Shown: positions 31,470-41,382 of the stretch, one piece after another | How the letters are laid out: every line of letters starts with the position of its first letter | How positions within the stretch are numbered: position 1 is the first letter of the stretch | Made by a program: the position numbers and the translations under genes | Source: Eublepharis macularius | Taxonomy: Eukaryota > Chordata > Lepidosauria > Squamata > Eublepharidae | Assembly (NCBI RefSeq): GCF_028583425.1 | Contig: NC_072800.1 | Location: 89,294,501 to 89,358,500, forward strand | DNA: 64,000 nt | Direction: 5' to 3' | Notes under the pieces: model-generated | What the model was told of the DNA's origin: nothing | The model's database searches: none | Seen by the model: the letters and a program-made list of their open reading frames with translations, nothing else

Positions 31470-31556
31470 GAGAGCCAGTTTGGTGTAGTGGTTAAGAGCA
31501 GCAGAACTCTAATCTGGAGAGCCAGAACTCTAATCTGGAGAGCAAACAAACTGATC
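31470..31556 (+). mobile_element. tRNA-derived SINE (family A), 5' part
   Basis: 'GAGCCAGTTTGGTGTAGTGG' head with an internal duplication of AACTCTAATCTGGAGAGC; truncated after the tRNA-like part. Confidence 0.75.
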
Positions 31557-31663
31557 TTTGTTGTCCAGAGATCGGTTGTCATTCTGGGATATCTCTAAGG
31601 GGCTGGTAACCCTATTCCCAAGGGCAGTCCACTTCACACACCATCCATAGCTGAATAAAAAAG

Positions 31664-31822
31664 AAGGTAAAGGTAGTCCCCTGTGCAAGCACCGAGTCAT
31701 TACTGACCCATGGGGGGACGTCACATCACGACATTTTCTTGGCAGACTTTTTACGGGGTGGTTTGCCATTGCCTTCCCCAGTCATCTACACTTTACCCCC
31801 AGGAAACTGGGCACTCATTTTA
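31664..31822 (-). mobile_element. Sauria-type SINE, 3' part
   Basis: Reverse copy from the (AAGGTA) tail through 'CACCGAGTCATTACTGACCC' and 'CAGTCATCTACACTTTACCC'; the tRNA head is missing. Confidence 0.8.
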
Positions 31823-31824
31823 GC

Positions 31825-32045
31825 TGAATATGTTCCTCTTTAAGAGGGTCCTTCAATTTGTAATGTCTCCTGGTGGTGTGAAGTTCCTGCTGACTTGTAA
31901 GTGTTAGAATCTGTTAATTTTACATTCTTAAGGCGTTTATTGCATTGCAATATTTTCAGGCTATGACTTTTATTGTTTATTGTAGCCTCCTGTGGGGAAG
32001 CAGTGGGATACAAAAGCAGGCCCTCAGGGGTTTTAAATAAATAAA
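31825..32045 (+). mobile_element. L2-like LINE 3' tail
   Basis: AT-rich 3' UTR ending 'GGATACAAAAGCAGG...TTTTAAATAAATAAAAC'. Assignment is weak. Confidence 0.45.
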
Positions 32046-32292
32046 ACTAACAATAACAATAACAACATTTGACTTATATGTCAAATTTGACTTAATGTCC
32101 ACTTAGAGCAATTTAGAAAGTACGTTATTATTATCCCCACATTAAACACCCTGTGAGGTGGGTGGGGCTGAGCTCCTAGAAGCTGTGACCGACCCAAAGT
32201 CACCCAGCTGGCTTCAAGTGGAGGAGTGGGGAATCAAAACCAGTTCTCCAGATTAGAGTCCCGCACTCTTAACCACTACACCAAACTAGCAT
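32046..32292 (-). mobile_element. tRNA-derived SINE (family A)
   Basis: Reverse copy, tail 'AACAACATTTGACTTATATG' to head 'CTTAACCACTACACCAAACTAGC'. Confidence 0.85.
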
Positions 32293-32379
32293 ATTCTTAC
32301 TACATTTACTATTTTTTTTTTATTATAAAAGTCAGGAGGAGCAAATGTTTCCTGTTCATCACTCCGTCCGTCCATCCGT

Positions 32380-32535
32380 CCATCGACTTCATTTATACCC
32401 TGCTTTCCCCACAATGGGGACCAGAAGTGGTATGCCTTATTTTTTCTTCTTCTGTTTTTATCCTCACAACAACCCTGTGAGGTGGGTTAGGCTGAGAGGG
32501 AGTGACTGGCTCAAGGTGACCATTGAGCTTCCCGG
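32380..32535 (-). mobile_element. tRNA-derived SINE (family B), partial
   Basis: 'TTCATTTATACCCTGCTTTCC' to 'GGGAGTGACTGGCTCAAGGTG'; the head is missing. A (CCGT/CCAT) cluster lies just upstream at 32366-32385. Confidence 0.7.
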
Positions 32536-32577
32536 GCATGATATTTTTCTAAGGTTTTGTGAAGCATCTCCTGCTTC

Positions 32578-32830
32578 TAGGGTTGCCATTTCCCCGCCGC
32601 CAGTGGGGGAACCCCTGCCAGCATCCCCCACCTCCTGCCAGCTCTGAATGGGTGGTGGGGGAAACTGGGGGAAGGAACAGTGATCTTCCAGTGCTGCAAC
32701 AACACTTTTGGCTGTGCAACTGGCAGCGGCGTCACCATGTCGTGGTACCCTCTAGGATTCATGCGAAACTCTGTGGCTTCTGCCATAGAGTTTCAGGTGA
32801 ATCCTAGAGCATCCCGCAACATGATGCAGT
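32578..32830. repeat. Unclassified repeat with fold-back core
   Basis: Starts TAGGGTTGCCATTTCCCC; 32745-32812 forms inverted arms (CTCTAGGATTCATGCGAAAC / GTTTCAGGTGAATCCTAGAG). Possibly another non-autonomous DNA transposon family. Confidence 0.5.
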
Positions 32831-33700
32831 GAACCCTACCTGCTTCAGTGAGATGGAGGAAAACTAGGATTTGGCCCTTTGCTGTGGAGAGGAAGCAAAT
32901 GGACACCAAGAGTCACATTGGTGGGTGCCATTGGTGGCACATTGAGATCACTGCTGTAACTAACACATGTATCGTATCAATACACTTGTCAGTGTGTTGT
33001 CTTGGCTGCAATTCCTAATGTATATGCACTCATTAACAGATCCGCATTTGTACCTATGAAATATAAAACAGCTCTCCGTCTTTCTCTGGGCCACAATAAT
33101 AGATCTCTTACAAGATCTGTTATCCATCGTATTTATCTTCTTAAGCTTCGGCTGCATTTCCCTCATAGCTCTAGGTTTAATTTCTTGGCCTCTTTTATTT
33201 TTTAGATTGAGGCAGGTTGTTTTCCAAGCAAGCCACCCTCAAAGCGACAGAATTTTGAATATTTTGGCATGCTAAGTTTGTTTCCCCATTTGGTTAATTC
33301 ATGTTCGCTTCTCGCTGCTACTTCCAATGCAATCTTCGCCTTGATTCTGCCAGTCAAATGTTTTTTCCAGCCTCTCTCAGAGATTTGGAGCGTTTGATTC
33401 TGATCGTTTGATTGACTTCCATCTTCATGCCACCTGCTTTGGGCCCTGCGTTATCCATGTCACCGCACAGGATTTTGCACTTCTCGCTGGTGTTTTCTCT
33501 CTGGGAAATTGAAACCAATTCATCTCAATTGCATGCAGAGAGCTATAAACACCCTCCAGGCAAGGGAAGCAAAATCAGGAAGCCGTGACCTAAAGAAACT
33601 TGCACTTAACGGGATCATTTTACGCCACACGGCCCTAAGTGGTTGCACTTGGAAAGTTGGAGGCGGTGCATTGCTGTGCATGAATGGCATGCAGAGAGAG
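32831..33700. other. Low-copy intronic sequence
   Basis: No repeat or exon recognised. Confidence 0.4.
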
Positions 33701-33702
33701 TA

Positions 33703-34545
33703 TCAATCAATCAATCAATTACCTTTATCGGCATTAAAAATAATAGTAGTCTACAGTCGGAGATAAAAACCAAAGTCTAATAAATAATGGGACAGAAGCA
33801 CAAGCATAAACAAGCAATTAGTAACAGTTAATAATGAGATTAATAAACATTCAGCAATGAAGTGCGGCACTATGCTTAGATTTAACTTTATAAACTTCTG
33901 CTAGGAATGTTGCAACACTTAAAGTAGCACAAGGGTTACGATCTTCTCAAAGGTGAACTAAAATTCCTCCTTTGATACAAATATTATACTGGAGGTGTTC
34001 AGTGAAGAGTTGTTTGTGTAATGGATCAAAGAGAGGACATTTTAGAATAATTCGGGACAGTGGATCGAGGACTCCTCGTTCACAAGGACATATCCTGTTT
34101 TGAAGGGGTACTTGCCTAAACCTGCCAAAGAGCACCATCGACGGGAAGGCGTTTAGACCCGCTAAGGTAAATATTCAGTGCTGAGATGGGGTGCCCAGAG
34201 CAGAGAAATAATGTGGCAACATTCCCTGCCTTTGGTATATGCCTGTATTGGCTGTAGAACAAACAGGAGGATGCAGGGGGGGGGAACATCTCTTGGAATT
34301 CATGGTCCACAAGTCTTAATTTAATTGTTCTTAAGATATGTAATTCATCGCATAGGCGTAGAGAATCCACTGCAATGGCAGGCGTTTGCAGTTTGAGAGT
34401 AAACATAGAGAACCATATGGTACTATATCGATCTCGCTTCAAATGAAATAGCAAGCTATCAGGTTCAGATCTGAAAAGAATTTGTAACCAGTACTTAAAA
34501 GCCATGATCCAGGCCTTGGTTTCCAAGAGGTGGAGACCCAACTCA
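33703..34545 (-). mobile_element. Non-LTR LINE, C-terminal coding and 3' end
   Basis: On the minus strand decayed frames encode HPISALNIYLSGSKRLPVDG, then FGRFRQVPLQNRICPCERG and a CPLFDPLHKQLF segment: a C-x-C ... C motif ending as in C-terminal regions of several reptile LINEs. The 3' end is 'ATGCCGATAAAGG' then (TTGA)n at 33703-33722. The clade is not determined. Confidence 0.65.
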
Positions 34546-34599
34546 TGCAGAGAGAGTAAAGAATGGAGTGGGTTTCAGATTAATAACAACAACAACAAC

Positions 34600-35205
34600 A
34601 ACAACAACGATAAAGCCCTATGCGGACTGGCCCCAGCATACCTCGGGACCGCCTCTCCCCATATGTTCCCCGGAGGTCGCTTCGGTCAGCTAATAAGCAC
34701 TAGCTGATGGTCCCTGGCCCCAGGGAGGCTCGGTTGGCTTCCACCAGGGCCAGGGCCTTTTCAGTCCTGGCCCCAACCTGGTGGAACTCTTTGTCTGAGG
34801 AAACTAGGGCCCGGCAGGATTTGTTATCTTTCCGCCGGGTCTGCAAGACAGAGATGTTCTGCCAGGCATTTGGTGGGGGCTAGGCTGTCTTCTCGCCAGC
34901 CACACCACTGAAGACCGTCCACCACCCGTGCAGGAGCTCATAAAGTGTGACGCAGGGCAGGATGCAAGAGCCAAGCCATGCACCTAAAATGCTGTATTTT
35001 AATATTTATATCCACCAATTGAGAATTTTAAATTGTATATGGAATAATGTTTTAATGTTTTTTATAATGTTTTTTATTGGTTTTAAAAATTTATGTAAAA
35101 AATTGGATGTGACACCGCCCTGAGCCTGTCTGACGGGGAGGGTGGTCTAGAAATGTAACAAAATAAATAAATAAATAATGATAATAATAATAATAAATTT
35201 ATCAG
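34600..35205 (+). mobile_element. L2-like LINE, RT C-terminus and 3' end
   Basis: Forward translation contains KALCGLAPAYLGTASPHM and, after frameshifts, AFSVLAPTWWNSL; the 3' UTR ends 'GACACCGCCCTGAGCC', 'GGGAGGGTGGTCTAGAAATG' and AAAT/AATAAT repeats. An (AAC)n run precedes it at 34581-34606. Confidence 0.75.
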
Positions 35206-35654
35206 TAGTTTTTCTGTGGAACTACATTAACCCAGGTGACTTAAAGGGTGAAAAAGCAAAATCATGTAAAACACAGTCCATTTTCAAATAAAATAACATG
35301 AAGATTAAAACGGCGGCCATAGCAGCAGCATTAGGATCGTCAGTAAATAAATAATGCAGTAAATGTTAATGGATGTTGTATGTGTTTATTTACTTCATTT
35401 ATACCCCGTTCTCCCCACCTATGTGGCCCCAAAGTAACTCCTCCATTTTATCCGTATAACAGCCCTGTGAGGTAGGTTAAGCTGACACGAGGAAAAGATA
35501 ACATCAAATGTTTGGCAGGTACATGCTCTTCATAGGAGCCTCCTGTTATTATTCGCACATGACATGGTCATTGTGGATGAAACGCCGCAGGGCCTCTCAG
35601 GTTTCCGACCATGACGTTATCCACAACTCAAGTTAAGATGTGATTTACCACATA
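35206..35654. other. Low-copy DNA with a family-B SINE fragment
   Basis: 35395-35482 matches a family-B SINE tail in reverse ('CATTTATACCCCGTTCTCCCC' ... 'AGCCCTGTGAGGTAGGTTAAG'). Confidence 0.5.
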
Positions 35655-35708
35655 TTTTATGTATTGGTGTAGTGGTTAAGAGCACGAGACTCTAATCTGG
35701 AGAACTGA

Positions 35709-35812
35709 GGGCCAAGCTACACATGACGAATGACACTTGAACAGCAAGGGTATTTCTCCCTGTTCACTTGCCCTCCACTCAATCCGTCATGTGTAGCTTG
35801 GCCCTCAGTTTG
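35709..35812. mobile_element. Fold-back MITE, GGGCCAAGCTACA family
   Basis: Arms GGGCCAAGCTACACATGACG and CGTCATGTGTAGCTTGGCCC are perfect inverted repeats. Relatives lie at 44323-44440 and 49534-49578. Flanking triplets are TGA and TCA, so the TSD is not perfect here. Confidence 0.8.
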
Positions 35813-36126
35813 ATTCCTTCACTTGAAGCCAGCGGGGTGACCTTGGGTCAGTCACTTAAGAGTGGCAGGACTCTAATCTGGAGAGCCGGGTTTGATTCCT
35901 CACTCCACTTGAAACCAGCGGGGTGACCTTGGGTCAGTCACTTAAGAGCGGCAGGACTCTAATCTGGAGAGCCGGGGTTGATTCCCCACTCCTCCTCTTG
36001 AAGCCAGCTGGGTGACCTTGGGCTAGTCACAGTTCTCTGGAGCTCTCTCAGCCCCACCCACCTCACAGGGGATAATGGGATGTTGTGGGGATAATAATGA
36101 CATACTTTGTAAACTGAGTGGGCACA

Positions 36127-36412
36127 ATGTATTGTCGAAGGCTTTCACGGCCGGAGAACAATGGTTGTTGGGGGTTTTCCGGGCTGTATTGCCGTGGTCT
36201 TGGCATTGTAGTTCCTGACGTTTCGCCAGCAGCTGTGGCTGGCATCTTCAGAGGTGTAGCACCAAAAGACAGAGATCTCTCAGAGATCACTGAGAGATCT
36301 CTGTCTTTTGGTGCTACACCTCTGAAGATGCCAGCCACAGCTGCTGGCGAAACGTCAGGAACTACAATGCCAAGACCACGGCAATACAGCCCGGAAAACC
36401 CCCAACAACCAT
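36127..36412. mobile_element. Palindromic Penelope-like insertion with 12-bp TSD
   Basis: A complete 161-bp-type unit meets a second one in opposite orientation at GAGATCTCTCAGAGATCAC. Perfect 12-bp direct repeats TGAGTGGGCACA (36115-36126 and 36413-36424) show that the palindrome inserted as one unit into the SINE tail. The right arm lacks the outer 'TCGAAGGCTTTCACGGC' segment. Confidence 0.92.
36315..36360 (+). ncRNA. Hammerhead-like motif in 161-bp PLE unit
   Basis: CTGAAGA (36322-36328), GCCAGC/GCTGGC stem II, GAAA (36349-36352), then CGTC with AGG able to pair with the upstream CCT. The ACGT between GAAA and the cleavage side is self-complementary, as expected if stem III forms between two molecules. 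One unpaired T after CTGAAGA departs from the consensus. Confidence 0.4.
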
Positions 36413-36737
36413 TGAGTGGGCACAGTTGTCCTGAAGGGCGGTATATAAATTGAATGTTATTATTATATGAGGGATATATGTGTACCAGTGTTCTGCACAT
36501 GCGGGATTTGGTACTGGATGCAGAATTCACCATGTGGACTTCTAAGAATCCCTCCTGTACCTTAGCCCTAGATATTTGGCTGCCAGTGCTAGCTTAGATT
36601 CAACGTCCACCTTAAAGATGGCATCAGATTTAAGCAGTGACCCATCCCACAGCAGTAAAGGATATTTGAATATATGATGAAGTGCCTCATCCAGCTTGGA
36701 AGGAATGCTGAGATCAGGACAGAGCGAAAATAGAAAT

Positions 36738-37062
36738 CAAGATGGGTAGCTGTGTTAGTCTGTCTGTAGCAGTAGAAAAGAGCAAGAGTCCAGTAGCACC
36801 TAGAAGAATATCAAAATTTGTAGTAGAGTATGAGCTCTTGTGAGGTCACTTCTTCAGATACAGCAAGAATGTGAGCCTGTCTGTCCTTATATCTTGGAGA
36901 GTGGAGTGATTGCAGAAGCGAATGATAATAGCCAGTGAATGACAATGCCAGGTGAGATTCAATAGGATGGGGTATGCAGAGGGGTGGTGGGTGTGGAGAA
37001 ATTAGCTGTGGTAATGATGAGACGGGAGGCCCATGTCTCAATTCAGTCCAGGTGGATGCATT
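36738..37062 (-). mobile_element. Penelope-like element, second subfamily, long 3' region
   Basis: Starts 'GGGTAGCTGTGTTAGTCTG', passes 'CCAGTAGCACCTAGAAG' and 'GAGTATGAGCTCTTGTGAGG', then about 200 bases of sequence that in other copies precedes the repeat. No confident coding remnant. Confidence 0.75.
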
Positions 37063-37375
37063 GTCATGAGCTTTGTTATTAATCGCAATTCAGCAGTTTA
37101 TTACAGGGAATAATACAAATAAGACCAAACATTCCAGTGTCAGTACTTGGAAGGCCATGCAAAGAGCCAGTTACTATGCAAACACTGTGAAGGTTTCTCC
37201 ACTCAAGAGTGGAGGCAAGAGACCAAAGAGTAAGAGGGAAAACGGAGCAGACGTCCGGGGGAGGTCCCAAAGCAGAGGTCCAAGCACAAGAGTAGCAAAT
37301 ACTCTCAAAGGGAAAACAATAGACTATAGGTGCTCCAAAGTTCCGAAGATGGGGTAGTCCTGCGCAAATACAAGC

Positions 37376-37562
37376 TCACACATGAAGCTGCTACCTTCTA
37401 GTGGGTCCTTCCCTTGGACCATCAAGGTCACTATTGTCTACTTGACTGGCGGATGCTCTCCAGGTTGCGGTCTTTCACATCACCCTGATTTTTTAGAAAT
37501 GGAGATGCAAGAGATTGGTCCGGGGACATTCTGCAGGTAAAGCAGTTGCTATACCAATCAGC
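37376..37562 (-). mobile_element. tRNA-like SINE (family C)
   Basis: Reverse copy: 'ACATGAAGCTGC', 'GGACCATCAAGGTCACTATTG', 'GGCGGATGCTCTCCAGG', 'TCTTTCACATCACC', ending at a tRNA-like 'GGTAAAGCAGTTGCTATACC'. Confidence 0.7.
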
Positions 37563-37746
37563 CAGGGACTCTCATCTTTGAGATTACCTGGTTGCTAGAT
37601 TCCATCCTCCTATGTTAACCACAATGCAGCTTCAGAACACCAGAACAACGGAAGGCAGTTTTCTTGGCTTCCCCAAACAGATTCTGTAACGGTGAAAACA
37701 GCCCTTCCTGATCATTTTAATCCCGGTTCTCTGCTTTATCCCATAG
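37563..37746 (+). other. Intron immediately upstream of the receptor exon
   Basis: Ends with a pyrimidine-rich tract (TCCCGGTTCTCTGCTTTATC) and CATAG at 37742-37746, a good splice acceptor. Confidence 0.6.
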
Positions 37747-37748
37747 GC
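37743..37748 (+). promoter_or_regulatory. Splice acceptor of the receptor exon
   Basis: ATAG|GC preceded by about 20 pyrimidine-rich bases. Its position gives an exon start that keeps the PAC1 frame open. Confidence 0.75.
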
Positions 37749-37852
37749 CACCACGATGCATTCCAACTGTTTCATCAAGAAGGAGGAAGAGGCCTGCTTA
37801 GAGACCATCAGGAAGCTGACGGCTTTGATCCCGGCAAACGAATCTTCTCCAG
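37747..37852 (+). CDS. ADCYAP1R1: Internal coding exon of PACAP receptor PAC1
   Basis: A single 106-nt exon, open throughout, between a strong acceptor (…CCCATAG|GCC) and a donor (CCAG|GTGTGT). It encodes Ala-Thr-Thr, then MHSNCFIKKEEEACLETIRK and a segment ending NESSP, leaving one G for a split glycine codon (phase 1). This matches the start of the mature N-terminal domain of PAC1 (vertebrate form MHSDC-FKKE--MCLE-I … N-SSPG), including the two cysteines and the exon end at SSP-G. PAC1 is the class B1 G-protein-coupled receptor for PACAP and VIP on the plasma membrane, coupling to adenylyl cyclase and phospholipase C; this segment is part of the hormone-binding ectodomain. VIPR1, VIPR2 and GHRHR fit less well, as they lack MHS-C and FxKKE. 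The ATG inside is a coding Met, not the start codon. The signal-peptide exon and the next exon were not found here. Confidence 0.85.
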
Positions 37853-37858
37853 GTGTGT
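37850..37858 (+). promoter_or_regulatory. Splice donor of the receptor exon
   Basis: CAG|GTGTGT, a consensus-like donor directly after the SSP codons, at the phase-1 position expected for PAC1. Confidence 0.75.
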
Positions 37859-38530
37859 TTCAGGGCTCTGCCGTGAATCAACTTCTTTTCTCCCTTCCAG
37901 GTCTTCCAGTAGAATGTGCCAGAGGGAGATGAGGAAGGTGTGATGGGGGAAGAGGGGAGTGGGTTCGGGCTGCCAGGTCTCCCGCTGCAGTGAGAGGCCT
38001 GCTGGCCATCTTTGTCATTGACTGCCAGTGCCTGAAAGGTCAGCAGGAGAAAATTGTGTTCGACTGGAGAGCCGTGCTGGTGCTTGGCATCACTTGGGGC
38101 AAAAACCAGATGTGACATCATGACATCGGGGGGCACTCTAGGATTTGCCTGAAATTGAATGATTTATCCAATGCATCTGTTCCTGCCCCCCAAACGCTTC
38201 CAAGGGCTCCAGGCTATGCTCTGGAAACCCTAGAGTGGTCCTAGATGAATGCTGGTGGTGGAATTCTGGAAGACAAAATCTAGGGAGAAGCTTTCAGAAA
38301 CAGACGTATGCCGTAGCTGAGGAAATACAGCCTCCACAAGCCCCCTCCACTTTAAAAAAGAATACCTCCCCTTTGGCGTTTCTTTGGTGAGTTTCAAAAG
38401 GAGATAAAAGAGTTTGTGGAGTGGCCCAGCACAAGACGAACAATCGGAGAACTCACCCCGCTCCATCCAAAGAATTCTCCACTGCTGCTCGTAAATACTC
38501 AGGTCCTTTCTGATTCAGGGATGTGAGATG
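37853..38530. other. Intron downstream of the receptor exon
   Basis: No further exon seen. 38115-38235 has 'CACTCTAGGATTTGCCTGAAA' and a complementary 'AACCCTAGAG', related to the fold-back family at 32745. Confidence 0.45.
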
Positions 38531-38531
38531 G

Positions 38532-38695
38532 GTACGGTATAGCCCGATCTCATCAGATCTTGGAAGCTAAGCAGGGTCAGTACTTGGATAGGGGGCCACC
38601 AAGAAAGACTCTGCAGAGGAAGGCTTTGGAAAACCATCTCTGCTTCTTACTTGCCCTGAAAGCAGTTGTCACTTAAAGGAACATACATGCATACC
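38532..38695 (+). mobile_element. 5S-derived SINE
   Basis: The head 'GATCTCATCAGATCTTGGAAGC' and 'TAAGCAGGGTCAGTACTTGGAT' is the clearest 5S rRNA-like stretch in the window. The body is shortened and the tail eroded. Confidence 0.8.
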
Positions 38696-38699
38696 TATT

Positions 38700-39007
38700 C
38701 TGATTCGAGACCAGGGGCATTATCTATCACAAACCGAGTCACTGGATAGAGCCAAATAATCATTATGCCTGCACGTTTTAAAATTTGTTTTAGAGGGAAA
38801 AAACTGTGCAAGTAAATGTGTGAATTCCAATGGGATTAAAGCCACATCATAGTCCCAACTCGAGGAAAAATCGGTAAACTGCATAAACCTCATTGAAAGA
38901 AGACCAACATGGGCTATATCTGGAATTTCATTTAATGCCGCATCAAGTTTCCAAGAGGGAAACGTACCACTTAGCAATGCAAACTCCATTAGGGGACCAA
39001 GATGGGG
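38700..39007. other. Low-copy intronic sequence
   Basis: Nothing recognised. Confidence 0.35.
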
Positions 39008-39015
39008 GTTGTGAC

Positions 39016-39445
39016 CAGGGGTCATTGTGTAGAAAAAGAGCTGGAGGGACAAATTAGCATAGCTCATTAGCATATGCCACACCCCTTGCAGTCACTGGAA
39101 ATGTGTAATTAACATAACTGGTTTGCATATGCCCCACCCCCTGACATCACCTATCCTGGCTCTTTTGGACCCAATCCTGGCCATTCAGGGCTGAAATTGG
39201 GCCCAAAATGGCAAAAAGGGGCTGGAAATGGCTGAAAAGGGGCCCAAAATGGATCAGGCTGCTGCTGAGTGGGAGAGTGATCTACCACCCATCAGAGGCC
39301 CGATCCAGGCTGTTTCGGCCCCAATCCAAGCTGAAATGGGCCCCAACTGGCTGAGAGTCAGGTAGGCGGGGCCACCTGACATGTGACCTCTTTGAGGAAC
39401 TGCCGGAACTGTGTTCCGGTGCATTCCGCCTCAAAATGAGCCCTG
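39016..39445. mobile_element. hAT non-autonomous element with TSD, CAGGGGTCATT family
   Basis: Termini CAGGGGTCATTGTGTAG and AAAATGAGCCCTG; 8-bp flanks GTTGTGAC / GTTGTAAC (39008-39015, 39446-39453; one mismatch). The interior includes 'AAATTGGGCCCAAAATGGC' and 'GGGGCCACCTGACATGTGAC'. A second copy is at 61083-61485. Confidence 0.82.
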
Positions 39446-39453
39446 GTTGTAAC

Positions 39454-40468
39454 ATATAATTGGTTTGAGGATGCATTATGTTTCCTGTTGGAAAGCACAT
39501 CTAAGTGGGACATTCATGTCTTAAGGACAAAGTCTCCCGATGCCAACCAGCTTTCTCTGCTGGAAGGTCTCTTTCACCCTACCCCACTCCATCTTTGCCA
39601 GGGTAAGGTTGCTTGGGAAACTCAAGGGACTGGCAGAGAAGCCGGGCATGTTCCCACCGTTCTCGGCTTTGTTTTTTTCCACGAGAGCTCAGAAAGACCT
39701 ACGCTATTTTCCTGGAAATTCTCCGAGCAAGCCTTTCTCTGAGCAACTCTGCCGTATCTGTACTCCACACATTTTCCACAAATATGAATATACTGCATAG
39801 GCATAATTCACAAGACCTTTTAATCCAAAGTGATGAAACACAGAGACCAATCTGTACGCTTTACTGGATTGGGATCATTCCAATCTCTTCTTCTTTAGCA
39901 GCTGAAAGGAATCAGGTTGATGAAAGTAGACAGCTGGTGGGGAAAAGGTAAGGCTGTTTTGTTGCCTTTGGGACAGAAAGCAAAGTTTAAGGAACATCCA
40001 AGGGCATGCCAGAAGTGGAAGTCAGAAGGGAGAAACGCCGCTTGGGTGACAAGTCCAAGGTTTGCAGATGCAGTCTATAAACTCTTACAGCCTATAAACA
40101 CAACCGTTCAAAATGCCAAGGAACAAGAGGAAAAGAAGCTGTACTAAAAAAAAGAAATCTCTGTTCAATCTCTGTTCAATATCAACTATATGAGTTGTTT
40201 GTATAAATGTCTTGAGATGAGAGATTCATATACCCTATTTAACTACTGCCCTTTGGGAGCATGTTTTAGGAATGAACTGATTTCCTTTATCCCACTCCTT
40301 CATCTTTCTGGAAATTCATTCTGTGCCTCCATAATTCCAGTTGAAGGAGGAGAATTTCTAAAATTAATTTTGGAAGATCAAGTGCAACATACCACAGTCG
40401 TCAGTTCCTTCTTTACCGTTGTTTTCCGCTGCCCCAGAAGGTCGGACCAGAACCAACAGGTTGAAATT
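39454..40468. other. Low-copy intronic sequence
   Basis: No repeats recognised; open frames up to 112 codons show no domain or splice context. Confidence 0.4.
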
Positions 40469-40469
40469 A

Positions 40470-40905
40470 AATATTTCGGCTAAAAATTAGGAAGAACTTT
40501 CCGACAGTTAGAGCAGTCCCTCAGTGGGACAGGCTTCCTCGGGAGGTGGTGGGCTCTCCTTCTTTGGAGGTTTTTAAGCAGAGGCTAGAAGGCCATCTGC
40601 CAGCAATTCTGATTCTGTGAACCTAGGCAGATCACGAGAGGGAGGGCAGGAAGGGTTACATCAGTGCTTAGTTCTCCTGGCCCCTTCTTACATGCCCAGG
40701 GTAATGCTGGGTAGCAATGTAGCAATTTTCCCAGGCCAGTTTGGCTAGGGATCCTGACTTGCCATCTTCTGGTTATGGAGCAGGGGTCATTGCGTGTGTG
40801 TGTGGCGGGGGGGGAGGTAGTTATGAATTTCCTGCATTGTGCAGGGGGTTGGACTAGATGACCCTGGAGGTCCCTTCCACCGTATGGTTCTATGATTTAC
40901 ATATT
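40470..40905 (+). mobile_element. CR1 LINE 3' end
   Basis: 'GGCTAAAAATTAGGAAGAAC', 'CCTCGGGAGGTGGTGGGCTC', through to 'GGGGTTGGACTAGATGACCC' and 'GGTTCTATGATT', the canonical CR1 terminus. Confidence 0.92.
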
Positions 40906-41169
40906 GATAGAAGTCTGAAAAATGCCTCCTTGATATCATTGGATGCATCAGTGCATCTTGGTTGAAAGGTGGCCTGCTCAGCAATGAGGCAAGGTAGTCC
41001 AGTGACATCAAGTAAGGAATCTGTTACTTCTTCCCTTCATCCCCTAGCCAGACACTGAATCAGACCTTGCTTCTTCCCATTCTGTTCTCCTGGCATGTTT
41101 GAAGGCAGTCTGGTAAGCTGAGCATGGCCAAGATTATTATGCAATACAAGAATTTGAGAAGCCTCACTG

Positions 41170-41382
41170 GTAACGTGGCCGACCTGCAGGTGGTGGCTGG
41201 AGATCTTCCAGAATTACAACTGATCTCCAGATCATAGAGGTCAGCTCCCCTGAAGAAAATGGCTGCTTTGAAGGATGGAATCTATGGCCACTGAAGTCCC
41301 TCCGCTACCCAAATTCAGCCCTACCCAGGCTCCACTCCCAAATTTTCACAGATTTCCCAATCCAGAGTTGGCAACCCTACTC
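41170..41382 (+). mobile_element. hAT MITE, GGTTGCCA family
   Basis: 'GGTGGTGGCTGGAGATCTTCC' through 'CAGAGTTGGCAACCCTAC'; the left terminus is eroded. Confidence 0.75.

Larger units (their letters stand above)
35655..36470 (+). mobile_element. Family-A SINE, internally expanded and hit by two insertions
   Basis: The head at 35663 ('GGTGTAGTGGTTAAGAGC') is interrupted by a fold-back MITE (35709-35812). The tRNA-like segment 'GCAGGACTCTAATCTGGAGAGC' is repeated at about 35867 and 35952. The tail is interrupted by the palindromic PLE 36127-36412 and resumes as 'GTTGTCCTGAAGGGCGG' to 36465. Confidence 0.85.

Noticed and set aside
31101..31598. 165-codon Pro-rich repeat protein
   Set aside because: The repeats are the tandemly expanded terminus of a hAT MITE, followed by a SINE head.
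36063..36533. 156- and 111-codon mirror-image frames
   Set aside because: They are the two strands of the palindromic PLE insertion, which explains the near-identical peptides in both directions.
38540..38600. A functional 5S rRNA gene
   Set aside because: Only the 5' part of 5S is present and it is fused to a SINE body; similar copies recur.
39540..39604. Possible next PAC1 exon ('TTTCTCTGCTGGAAGG')
   Set aside because: The CWK-like translation is the only resemblance; the expected CPGMWDNITCW sequence is absent.
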